Shown here: piece by piece, positions 38,249 through 45,399 of the stretch
Numbering within the stretch: position 1 is the stretch's first letter
Layout of the letters: each line of letters begins with the position of its first letter
IMG/VR virus record: IMGVR_UViG_3300045119_000159
Coordinates: 1 to 58,837 of that record
Strand: one strand, 5' to 3'
From: a virus
Length of the DNA: 58,837 nt
The notes under the pieces: generated by a model
The model's database searches: none
Seen by the model: the letters and a program-made list of their open reading frames with translations, nothing else
What the model was told of the DNA's origin: nothing
Program-made: the position numbers and the translations under genes

Positions 38249-39088
38249 TTACGAGGACAGGCCGGTGTCGTCGTGGGTGAACTTGACGATGCCGGAGTTT
38301 TGCAACTTCACCGCAGCGTGGAAGATGCTGGCCCGGCCCCAGGATGTGTCCTGCTTCTGGTCGTAACCAATCATCGCGTCGATGCCCCTGGTGGACATCG
38401 CATAGCCGGCGGCATTCTTGTGCCAGGCAAGGCAAGTGGAAGTCGTGCCGTTGCCGGTCAGGCCGGTATGCTCGGCCCAATTGATGCCCATCCAGTATTT
38501 CCACACCCCAAGACTCGGGATGCCCTCATCGACCTTCTGCGTCGCCGTGTATTGCGTGTTGGCGAACGAGGTGATGTCCGTCATGTACGCATAGGCAGCA
38601 GGAGACAGCGCGCAGTAGATGTTGCCGCTATCCACCTCGCCGACATTGGCGTTGCGCAGAATGACCGCGATCTTGTTGGCGATGGTCTTGTTCATCGTGC
38701 CGATCGCGCCGAGAGACACGGAGCCCGTTGCAAGAGCCGTCAGGATCACCGAGTCCTGCTGACGGTGGATGACCGCCATCGAGTTTTCGCGGATCAGCCT
38801 GATCTGATCGCCCTGCGACCTGAAGATGTCGAAATTGGTGTATTCCTTCAGGTCGTGCGCTTCAGTGAAGGTCAGCGTGACTTGGGTCTGGCTGTCGTCG
38901 GCCGGCGGGATTTCACCGTTGGAGCCGCGAGTTACCGCCGCGCGATTGCCGGAACCGGCGACGAGAAACACAAGCTGGCCGCCGCGATCCTGAGTATCGC
39001 TGCGAACGGTATCGACGAGAACCGCTTTGCGGCGCTCGAACGCTTCGATGTACTCTTCCTTGTAGCGGACTTGTTGGGCAACAGACAT
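38249..39088 (-). CDS. Major capsid protein
   Basis: 279 residues, similar in layout to podovirus/BPP-1-like capsid proteins: the N-arm (RYKEEYIEAFERRKAVLVDT), E-loop segment (VTRGSNGEIPPADDSQTQV), spine helix (DQIRLIRENSMAVIHRQQDS) and P-domain strands (SFANTQYTATQKVDEGIPSL; YAMSTRGIDAMIGYDQKQDT). It is preceded by a scaffolding-like gene and followed by a small head gene, as expected. The leader of 194 bp has no gene, which may allow strong separate expression. Confidence 0.88.
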   Translation of the reverse strand: MSVAQQVRYKEEYIEAFERRKAVLVDTVRSDTQDRGGQLVFLVAGSGNRAAVTRGSNGEIPPADDSQTQVTLTFTEAHDLKEYTNFDIFRSQGDQIRLIRENSMAVIHRQQDSVILTALATGSVSLGAIGTMNKTIANKIAVILRNANVGEVDSGNIYCALSPAAYAYMTDITSFANTQYTATQKVDEGIPSLGVWKYWMGINWAEHTGLTGNGTTSTCLAWHKNAAGYAMSTRGIDAMIGYDQKQDTSWGRASIFHAAVKLQNSGIVKFTHDDTGLSS

Positions 39089-39282
39089 GGCCCTTTGCTC
39101 CTGTAAACAGGGTTGCGTGGGGCCTTCGATCGGGTGTCCGTTTCATCGGGTTTGCGGGTGTCGGCAGAGCCGGGCCGCGCGCCGTTTCAGCGGGGCTTTT
39201 CGTAGGCGGTTTGTGGTAGGGTGAGGCTGAGCCTCGGAGATTGCCGGGGCCGCTATGCGGGTGTCCGGCGAATGAAAAAAGA
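39089..39282. other. 194-bp leader between scaffold and capsid genes
   Basis: No convincing coding frame. It holds three copies of CGGGTGTCSG (plus strand, near 39131, 39155 and 39258) and a small GAGGC-TCA-GCCTC hairpin near 39222-39234. GGAGC precedes the capsid ATG. It may contain a promoter or a regulatory leader for the capsid gene; I cannot assign -35 and -10 boxes with confidence. Confidence 0.45.
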
Positions 39283-40266
39283 CTAGGCTGCGCTGCGCCG
39301 CCCTTGGCGTTCCTCGCGGGCAGTTAGCGCTTCAAAGATTTGATTAAGGCGGGCATCCTCAGTCTTGCTGAGACCCTGCGTGACCGATTTCGTGACAAGT
39401 TCTTTCTTTTCCTCCTCAAGCGACTTGCCGCCGCCGGCACCGTCGCCGGCGACCAATGTTTCCTCATCGGCAAAAGCGCGGGCAAGTTTAGCCATCGCCC
39501 TAACGAAAGGCGCGTGATCTTTAAGCGCGACACCACTCGGCGACCGAAACGAGCGAACCATCTCTTCCGCTGTTTCGGGATCGAAAAACGGTTCGGGAAG
39601 AAGACGTGAGAACGCGCCCTCTGCGAAAAGAAACTCTTCGGCAAGCTTCAGATTTTTAGCATAATCTCGCCTCCCCCACTCAGTTTTGAGTGCGTCGATC
39701 TCGCCGTCCGTCGCTTCTTGAGCAACCGCAAATTGCGCTTCTTGATTGCTCCTCGCAGTTTCCAGATAGAATTCAAACGCCGCCTTGGCTGCGGCGGGAG
39801 TCACGTTGCGATCAAGCATCCGCTGCTGGAATGCCGACAAGATCTCCTTAGCCCCCTCGCTTGGGGTTATTCCCTCGGGATAGGCAATCCCGTAACCATC
39901 GGGCTTCTCGGGAATGCCGAGCGCCTTGCGGTGAGCGGCGACTTCTTCCGGGGTCGCGTCCTCGGGAAGCTCCGGGGCGCGAGCAGCCGAGAAATCCCGC
40001 CGCAGCCGAGGGATCGCCTTGTGGTAGTTTTCCTCGCTGGTGAAGCGGTTGAGCCATGCGCGGTATTTGGCGTCTTCGCCGACACCGGCTGCCTTGGCTA
40101 CCTTGTCCCGCCAATCCGGCTCTGCCGTGGTGTCCGGCGCTTCGGTATCGGCACCACCGCTCAGTAGCGCTGCCTTGTCGGCAACCTGCGTGGTCGTCTT
40201 TCCCGCTTCGGGCGCGGCTTCCTGATCGCCATCGACTTTCTCGATGACGGCTTGATCGTCAGCCAT
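39283..40266 (-). CDS. Scaffolding protein
   Basis: 327 residues, acidic N-terminus (EKVDGDQEAAPEAGKTTTQV), a central globular part (YRAWLNRFTSEENYHKAIPR; GIPEKPDGYGIAYPEGITPS), then helices and a basic C-terminus (LTAREERQGRRS). Acidic start, helical body and basic end directly upstream of the capsid gene are the usual signs of a phage scaffolding protein, which guides capsid assembly and then leaves. Confidence 0.85.
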   Translation of the reverse strand: MADDQAVIEKVDGDQEAAPEAGKTTTQVADKAALLSGGADTEAPDTTAEPDWRDKVAKAAGVGEDAKYRAWLNRFTSEENYHKAIPRLRRDFSAARAPELPEDATPEEVAAHRKALGIPEKPDGYGIAYPEGITPSEGAKEILSAFQQRMLDRNVTPAAAKAAFEFYLETARSNQEAQFAVAQEATDGEIDALKTEWGRRDYAKNLKLAEEFLFAEGAFSRLLPEPFFDPETAEEMVRSFRSPSGVALKDHAPFVRAMAKLARAFADEETLVAGDGAGGGKSLEEEKKELVTKSVTQGLSKTEDARLNQIFEALTAREERQGRRSAA

Positions 40267-40277
40267 AACTCAGCTCT

Positions 40278-40997
40278 CTAGCTTGTGAAGTACAAATCGT
40301 TGAAGTTTGATCGGCTCCCAAGGTCGAGCCGTATCCAAGCGTCCCCGCCACTGCCGGGCAGGGCAGCGGTGCCGCTGACTATCGCCGCTTGCGCAGCAAG
40401 CGCTCCCGTACCTGTCGAACCGCTTGTCCCCGTCGCCAGGATGGTCGAAATGCCATCAATCAAGCTTCCGATGCCGGTCGATGCGCTTATGCCGTTTGCA
40501 GCAAGCGTCGCGGCTGTCGCAACCACATTGCCGGTGCCGGTAGAAGCGGATATCCCCGTACCCGCCACTGTGGGTGACTGCGCGACAAGAGTGCCTGTGC
40601 CGGTAATACTCGGAAAACCAGCAGTGCCGCTTCCGGCAACTGTCGCGGCGCTATCAGCGAGCGCCCCAGTTCCAGTCGATACGCTGGCACCAGAACCAGC
40701 AAGAACCGCAGCGGTATCGGCTAGAGCGCCGGTTCCCGTCGATGCGGAAGTGCCAACCCCCGCCAGTACCGCAGCACCAGCAACCAGCGCCCCGGTGCCG
40801 GTACTCGATGATATTCCAGCCCCGGCAACCGCAGCGCCTTGGCTGGTTAGCGCTCCTGTGCCGGTAACACTCCCACCAAGATCGGCACCCAGCGGGTAGA
40901 GCCGTATATCGGCCGGGTTAGCGTCAATCTTTGCCCGAAGAAAGACATCCGCAGTCGCGGCGCTAGTTTGCCGACCTAACTGGAAATAAAATTGCAC
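40278..40997 (-). CDS. Virion protein with tandem GTGAL repeats
   Basis: 239 residues. After a short N-terminal part, about eight copies of a repeat of about 22 residues based on STGTGALxxxAAxxAGxG run from near residue 45 to 215. The final segment (DAWIRLDLGSRSNFNDLYFT) is unique. Such repeats form beta-solenoid-like or fibrous surfaces in phage decoration and fibre proteins. It lies between head accessory genes and the scaffold. At the DNA level this is a 66-bp imperfect tandem repeat open to copy-number change. Confidence 0.72.
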   Translation of the reverse strand: MQFYFQLGRQTSAATADVFLRAKIDANPADIRLYPLGADLGGSVTGTGALTSQGAAVAGAGISSSTGTGALVAGAAVLAGVGTSASTGTGALADTAAVLAGSGASVSTGTGALADSAATVAGSGTAGFPSITGTGTLVAQSPTVAGTGISASTGTGNVVATAATLAANGISASTGIGSLIDGISTILATGTSGSTGTGALAAQAAIVSGTAALPGSGGDAWIRLDLGSRSNFNDLYFTS

Positions 40998-41003
40998 AGG
41001 GTA

Positions 41004-41330
41004 TTACTGTTCCATCAATTTCCACGGGAAGGCGCGCCCCGTCCCGGTCAGTTGCTTTAACGTGACGTGCATCGACTGATCGCTGGGAAGGAACTCACTC
41101 TGCGCGATTTTACAAATGCTCGACCCGTCGAAAGTGCCTTTCCAGACCAGTCGTTCTGTTCCGCCATTCAGGATGGTCGAATAAAGACGCAATTCAACCT
41201 TCTCGGACACGTCTGCCAGCGCATTGATGTCAACCAGTAAGCTGAACGTCGCATTGCTTGTTCGCGTTGCCAGCGTATGCTCGGTGCTGATAACCGCTGT
41301 TTGCGTTCCTGAATTGACGGTCCAGGTCAC
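41004..41330 (-). CDS. Hypothetical virion accessory protein
   Basis: 108 residues, beta-rich (ATFSLLVDINALADVSEKVE; LRLYSTILNGGTERLVWKGT), with an end HVTLKQLTGTGRAFPWKL. Overlaps the previous gene by 4 bp. Likely a head decoration or neck protein; no family recognised. Confidence 0.7.
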   Translation of the reverse strand: MTWTVNSGTQTAVISTEHTLATRTSNATFSLLVDINALADVSEKVELRLYSTILNGGTERLVWKGTFDGSSICKIAQSEFLPSDQSMHVTLKQLTGTGRAFPWKLMEQ

Positions 41331-42151
41331 GCCCTGACACCATGAAGCACAATGCCTTGCGCTGTGGCGCTATCGGTGCAAACCCTAGCCGCGAGCCGCG
41401 ACCCAGCGGGGATGTTGACGGGGAAAAACGGACTCAATCCTGGCGAATAGATCGTTTCGGCCACCTCGGCGCGGATATAATAATTCGGAATGATGACCGC
41501 CTCGCTTCCCGCGCCGCCTACTGCGATATCCCAAAAATTATTGAATGTCGCGGTCGTGCCCGATCCGTCAAACTCGATCATCAGCCCAGCATAATCGACA
41601 GCGGTCGACGCGATCACCTGGGCATAAGATCCCTTGCTCCCGGATGTGCCAGCCGTGACGGACGTTGAAGCCGTAGTGGCTGCGGTAAAACCGAGCGCAT
41701 CAATCCCAGCCGCACCCGAGCTTTGCGTAAATCCTCCATCGAAGAGATCGGCCCCGAGGTAGACATTCATTCCCGTATTGTCACTTTGATAGCGCGCGGC
41801 AACCCGCGTTCCGGCGGGAATGTTGAGAGGAATCAACTGGCTTATTGTCGTATACGCAGCAGAACCATAATTCCCCGTCGAAAAGAACAGGTCGGCGACA
41901 ACAACCACTTCCGAACCGGCACCGCCAAATCCAATATCGATTGACACTCGATGCGCCACAGCGCCGCCCACGATGCCCTTTAGGTACAGCGCGCAGCAAT
42001 CACCCGCCGATGATGCGACAAACTGCGACCAGGCACTTTTTGTGTTTGTCGATCCCGGCGCAGTCAGTTGCGCGGGCAGGCAATTTAAAGCGTGGTCATT
42101 GATGCTGCTAGGATTGCTGAGCGCTCCTAGTAAAGGAAACCCACCGGTCAT
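41327..42151 (-). CDS. Virion protein with an internally duplicated jelly-roll
   Basis: 274 residues made of two related halves: IDIGFGGAGSEVVVVADLFF ... PLNIPAGTRVAARYQSD and IAVGGAGSEAVIIPNYYIRA ... PVNIPAGSRLAARVCTD. Each half looks like a beta-sandwich, suggesting an internal gene duplication. Overlaps both neighbours by 4 bp. Probably a capsid-decoration or fibre protein. Confidence 0.72.
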   Translation of the reverse strand: MTGGFPLLGALSNPSSINDHALNCLPAQLTAPGSTNTKSAWSQFVASSAGDCCALYLKGIVGGAVAHRVSIDIGFGGAGSEVVVVADLFFSTGNYGSAAYTTISQLIPLNIPAGTRVAARYQSDNTGMNVYLGADLFDGGFTQSSGAAGIDALGFTAATTASTSVTAGTSGSKGSYAQVIASTAVDYAGLMIEFDGSGTTATFNNFWDIAVGGAGSEAVIIPNYYIRAEVAETIYSPGLSPFFPVNIPAGSRLAARVCTDSATAQGIVLHGVRA

Positions 42152-42561
42152 GCGGTGATCGCCGCAGGACGCCCCGGCCCCAATAGGCCGATGGTCACGA
42201 GATAGGCCAGCCAGTTGTTCAGAGTCGTATCATTGAGATCAACCGTGATCGCGCATTGAATAGCGCGCAACGGACGAAGCGCCGTTGTGTCGGCTGTCGT
42301 GTAAATCGCCTGCAACTCAAGCCCGGTGAACCGCAGCAGAAAGGCGTAGGTGCTGAGCGAGCGCACCGTCGCCGGAGCAGCGGTGACGACCACCGAATGA
42401 GTCGGCGCGTCCCATTGATGCGTTGCATCAAGCGGCAATTGTCCGGTCAGCGCGGTTAAGCCATTCGCGGTCAGGGTCGCCGCATTCGCGACCGGATCGA
42501 CATCATTGGGATTGTAGGAATAGAGGACCCCGGTCGCGGTTCTGTAGATATAGATGGCCAC
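42148..42561 (-). CDS. Hypothetical virion accessory protein
   Basis: 137 residues. An N-terminal beta strand (MAIYIYRTATGVLYSYNPND) is followed by beta-rich segments (DAPTHSVVVTAAPATVRSLS) and a helix near the end (TTLNNWLAYLVTIGLLGPG). No family. Same strand and spacing as the other head accessory genes. Confidence 0.7.
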   Translation of the reverse strand: MAIYIYRTATGVLYSYNPNDVDPVANAATLTANGLTALTGQLPLDATHQWDAPTHSVVVTAAPATVRSLSTYAFLLRFTGLELQAIYTTADTTALRPLRAIQCAITVDLNDTTLNNWLAYLVTIGLLGPGRPAAITA

Positions 42562-42573
42562 AATACCCCTGCT

Positions 42574-42897
42574 CTAGTTTGGCGTACTCACCAGAGTATT
42601 GACCGTGGTGCCCTCGACATCCGTGCCGCCCGCCTTATAGGCGACGGCATAAAAAGTCAGGCCGGGAAGACCATTCACGCCCAGCGAATAATTGCCTCCC
42701 GCATCAGAAATCGTGGTGGCAAGAAGGGTGTTGCTTACCGTGTCGAAAACATTAACCACGCAAGTCTCGAGCGGCGTACCCGTCGAATTCCGCGTCACCC
42801 CGGAAATGATATATCGCTGTGGTGTCAGCCTGTTAGGCGCATTGACCCAGACGCTAACCGAACGAGGGCCGGGGCCGACGCAATAGCAAATCGGCAT
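42574..42897 (-). CDS. Carboxypeptidase-regulatory-like (Ig-fold) virion protein
   Basis: 107 residues. ISGVTRNSTGTPLETCVVNV, then DTVSNTLLATTISDAGGNYS and a final strand pattern match the small beta-sandwich found in CarboxypepD_reg/Ig-like phage surface modules. The start overlaps the upstream stop (TGATG). Such domains often decorate heads and bind host surfaces. Confidence 0.75.
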   Translation of the reverse strand: MPICYCVGPGPRSVSVWVNAPNRLTPQRYIISGVTRNSTGTPLETCVVNVFDTVSNTLLATTISDAGGNYSLGVNGLPGLTFYAVAYKAGGTDVEGTTVNTLVSTPN

Positions 42898-43448
42898 CAG
42901 TTACATGACTGGATGGCAGCGAATTGAGTCGTGATCGAACCTGCCGTGGTGCCCCAGATGATCGAGACCCCAATCCCTGTCGCAATCCCGACATCAACCG
43001 TAGCAACCGATGTGCCGCCCAACGCTAGCACAAACGGCGCTGAAGTCGTTGGCAGAAGGCCCTGCGTGATAAACTGCCCCCAGCCGATGAAGGTAGAATT
43101 TGCACCGCCCGCAGCCGCTACAGCGCGGCACAGCACATCAAGCTCTAGCCGCCAGGGCCGGTTTGTCGTCGCGCCCGGCGAGAACAGCGCTCCCGAGGCA
43201 CCCACGCTGGAAGATGTAACGAGAAGCCCGACACGCGGCGTCAGCGTGACGCTACCGGTGTTGGCGGGCAATGTGATAATTCCGCCCGCCGTGACCTTGT
43301 ACCATTTGCCGGGACGCGCATCGTTCGCATTGATCGGCGTATTTAAGGCAACCGGCCACAAGAGGGCTTCGGTCGTGACCGTCGAATATGTCAGGATGTC
43401 GGCAAGCACCGGCTCCTGAAGGACATCCATTACATATTGACGGCTCAA
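42897..43448 (-). CDS. Hypothetical virion decoration protein
   Basis: 183 residues, beta-rich (GIITLPANTGSVTLTPRVGL; PWRLELDVLCRAVAAAGGAN) with a C-terminal IIWGTTAGSITTQFAAIQSC. A TTG start at 43448 with GGAGGG about 8 nt upstream; an internal ATG 18 nt later is the alternative. Likely a head decoration or fibre protein. Confidence 0.7.
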   Translation of the reverse strand: MSRQYVMDVLQEPVLADILTYSTVTTEALLWPVALNTPINANDARPGKWYKVTAGGIITLPANTGSVTLTPRVGLLVTSSSVGASGALFSPGATTNRPWRLELDVLCRAVAAAGGANSTFIGWGQFITQGLLPTTSAPFVLALGGTSVATVDVGIATGIGVSIIWGTTAGSITTQFAAIQSCN

Positions 43449-43459
43449 ATCATGCCCTC

Positions 43460-43834
43460 CTAGTTCGGGGCCGTATAGGTCAGGCTCGTCAGCGCCACAG
43501 TCTGCCCGGCAGAAATGACCACCGAGGACAATTGGATATCGCCGCCACCACCCGTTGCCGTGACCGAACAGAGAATGATTGCCGTCCCTGCCGCGTTTCT
43601 CAGTTCCGCCTTGGCAATCGTGCCGCCAACCGCGTTCGTATCAGAGGTGATCGCCGCTGCGGTTGCGACGCCGGCAGAGGTCGTGAATGACGTGTTGGAA
43701 AAGGTCAGCGTCGCTACCGTCACTGAGCCCGCAGTCTGCATAATCAATTTGCCTGGAGGCGTCCCGCCATCGATCAGGGCCGTTACGGTGCTCGCAATCG
43801 TGGTGCGGACAGCCGTTGGGTGTGTAACCGCCAA
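43460..43834 (-). CDS. Decoration-type virion protein
   Basis: 124 residues. VTHPTAVRTTIASTVTALID, then KLIMQTAGSVTVATLTFSNT and SDTNAVGGTIAKAELRNAAG are typical of a small decoration protein family in alphaproteobacterial phages, which I recognise by pattern only. TTG start at 43834, GAGAG upstream. Confidence 0.75.
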   Translation of the reverse strand: MAVTHPTAVRTTIASTVTALIDGGTPPGKLIMQTAGSVTVATLTFSNTSFTTSAGVATAAAITSDTNAVGGTIAKAELRNAAGTAIILCSVTATGGGGDIQLSSVVISAGQTVALTSLTYTAPN

Positions 43835-43838
43835 TGCG

Positions 43839-44018
43839 CTACTCTCTGCCGGTCAGTTCGGCTCTCGGCTCTAGCCAAGGCGCAATCTTGCGCTCAGAAA
43901 GCCATTGCTGAACAAGCCTAAACATTTGCGCGGTAGAGTCCATCCTGTACGTCAGCCCGACGCAATACTGGCTCTTGGTTTCGTCCGACCAAAAATCCAC
44001 CAGTGCGGTAAACTGCAT
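43839..44018 (-). CDS. Hypothetical 59-residue protein
   Basis: Short gene filling the gap between two head accessory genes: FTALVDFWSDETKSQYCVGL and then DSTAQMFRLVQQWLSERKIA. GAGG lies upstream of the ATG at 44018. No family; a small assembly factor is possible. Confidence 0.65.
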   Translation of the reverse strand: MQFTALVDFWSDETKSQYCVGLTYRMDSTAQMFRLVQQWLSERKIAPWLEPRAELTGRE

Positions 44019-44025
44019 CAGTGCC

Positions 44026-44322
44026 TCACTGGATATAATGAACCGACACCGGCACGGCTATCGCACCATAGGCCGACACTTTGCCCTGCGGGACTTCCCC
44101 GTTGGCGAAATACAAATTCCTGCCGCCCGGCAGCAGAAGCCCTGTCGTTGCTGTCGCGTCCTGCCCGTCGAAGCGGACCCGGATCGCATTCGTCGGATCT
44201 TCATTGCTGACGATCAGCGCCTCAGTCGCGATACCGGCCGCGATCAGATCCGTGGCGCTGCCGGCGTTGGTGTTGAACACCGGACGGTGGTTCCAAGGAC
44301 GTGTCGCGTAATCGCCAGCCAC
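44026..44322 (-). CDS. Hypothetical virion accessory protein
   Basis: 98 residues, beta-rich (EALIVSNEDPTNAIRVRFDG; TTGLLLPGGRNLYFANGEVP), like a small beta-barrel decoration protein. Same strand and close spacing as the neighbouring head genes. Confidence 0.7.
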   Translation of the reverse strand: MAGDYATRPWNHRPVFNTNAGSATDLIAAGIATEALIVSNEDPTNAIRVRFDGQDATATTGLLLPGGRNLYFANGEVPQGKVSAYGAIAVPVSVHYIQ

Positions 44323-44325
44323 ACG

Positions 44326-44658
44326 CTAACCTTTCCCCCGCGCTCGCCGGGCTACTCTCTCGGTCATCGTGCGCGCTGGCGGCTCTACCCGTTGCGGTGC
44401 TTCCATCGGCGTTTCCGCGATGGTCTCTAGCTGCAAGCCAACAAATTGTCGCCCCTGACGCCACCACATGATTCCCGGTTCGTCAGGGATGGCGAAACTC
44501 AGCTTGCCTACTGCTGCGAGTTCCTTGACCACGAACTGCCATGCGAGTTGCTGTTCCGCTGGCCCCGCCGTGCCATTCTTCCACGCCTTGATCGCGCTGC
44601 CGACATCGCGCGGCACTCCTATCGTCGCGTCGGCTTCCAACTCGCGGAGAGAACGCAT
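44326..44658 (-). CDS. Hypothetical head region protein
   Basis: 110 residues: helical centre (AIKAWKNGTAGPAEQQLAWQ, then FVVKELAAVG) and a basic C-terminus (RTMTERVARRARGKG). The GRQFVGLQLE segment may be a strand. It follows the small gene at 44658-44849 with one base of overlap. No family recognised. Confidence 0.7.
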   Translation of the reverse strand: MRSLRELEADATIGVPRDVGSAIKAWKNGTAGPAEQQLAWQFVVKELAAVGKLSFAIPDEPGIMWWRQGRQFVGLQLETIAETPMEAPQRVEPPARTMTERVARRARGKG

Positions 44659-44849
44659 CAGCGTTTAACCGGCTTGCCGTCCTCGTCGAGCCACACGCAA
44701 TCACTCAGTTTCCACTTGAACCACGGCTGCCCCTGGGGCCGCAGCATCGCGGCACGGGCAGCCTGACGGCGGCGCTCACCTCTTTCGTCGTTGGCGTCTT
44801 GAATCTGATCGCCAAGCCACAGGAAGAACCGGCGCTTAAGTCGGCCCAT
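44658..44849 (-). CDS. Small protein sharing a peptide with the portal protein
   Basis: 63 residues, basic. The central segment ARAAMLRPQGQPWFKWK matches ARAAMLRPRGQQWFRLA near residue 70 of the portal protein next to it, though the codons differ at many places. The head of the gene lies 1 bp from the start of the plus-strand HNH gene. It may be a portal-derived fragment kept as a small gene or an independent protein with a shared DNA- or RNA-binding peptide. Confidence 0.65.
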   Translation of the reverse strand: MGRLKRRFFLWLGDQIQDANDERGERRRQAARAAMLRPQGQPWFKWKLSDCVWLDEDGKPVKR

Positions 44850-44868
44850 TGTGATACGCTCTGTTGCG

Positions 44869-45399
44869 ATGACATCCGAAGAATGGCGTCCCGTTGAAGG
44901 CTGGCCTTACGAGGTCAGCAACCTTGGTCGCGTGCGGCGAGCGGCTGATGCAGTTCTTTGGAACGGCGCAATCGCGTTTCCGAAAGGGTACGTGCTACGT
45001 CCGAGACCGCATAAGGCTGGATATCAGACAGTCAGCTTATGCGCTGGCGGTCGGCCGAAAGGATTCCTCATAAGTCGGCTAGTTTGCACTGCATTCAACG
45101 GTGCGCCGCCATCGGTCGAGCACGAAGCGGCCCATTGGGATGGTGACAAGACCAACAACCGTGCGACTAACCTGCGGTGGGCCACTGGCGTTGAAAACGC
45201 TGCGGACAAAATTCGCCATGATCGCGTGTCGCGAGGTAGCCGCCAGGGCCGCGCTAAACTCACCGAGTCAAATGTGATCGAGATCCGAGCCCTGATCGCC
45301 GCCGGCGTTCCGCAGCGACAGATCGCTAAACGCTTCGGCGTCACCAAATCGCCGATTAACGAAATCCACCGAGGACGCGCATGGTCCTGGCTCACGTAG
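44869..45399 (+). CDS. NUMOD4-HNH homing endonuclease
   Basis: 176 residues from ATG 44869 (GTG 44851 is the alternative). N-terminal NUMOD4-type module (EEWRPVEGWPYEVSNLGRVR), HNH motif with HEAAHWDGDKTNNRATNLRW, and a C-terminal HTH-like module (LTESNVIEIRALIAAGVPQR, then KRFGVTKSPINEIHRGRAW). These free-standing nucleases cut phage DNA at a specific site and spread their own gene. It is on the opposite strand to the packaging genes, and its end overlaps the portal gene stop by 8 bp, as expected for an insert placed between essential genes. Confidence 0.88.
   Translation: MTSEEWRPVEGWPYEVSNLGRVRRAADAVLWNGAIAFPKGYVLRPRPHKAGYQTVSLCAGGRPKGFLISRLVCTAFNGAPPSVEHEAAHWDGDKTNNRATNLRWATGVENAADKIRHDRVSRGSRQGRAKLTESNVIEIRALIAAGVPQRQIAKRFGVTKSPINEIHRGRAWSWLT

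Noticed and set aside
37916-39106. 396-codon plus-strand frame opposite the capsid gene
   Set aside because: The minus-strand capsid protein is well supported; the antisense product is Arg/Gly/Asp-rich with no domain pattern.
40278-40997. Possible CRISPR-like repeat array
   Set aside because: The 66-bp periodic repeats are in frame inside a coding gene (GTGAL protein repeats) without unique spacers.
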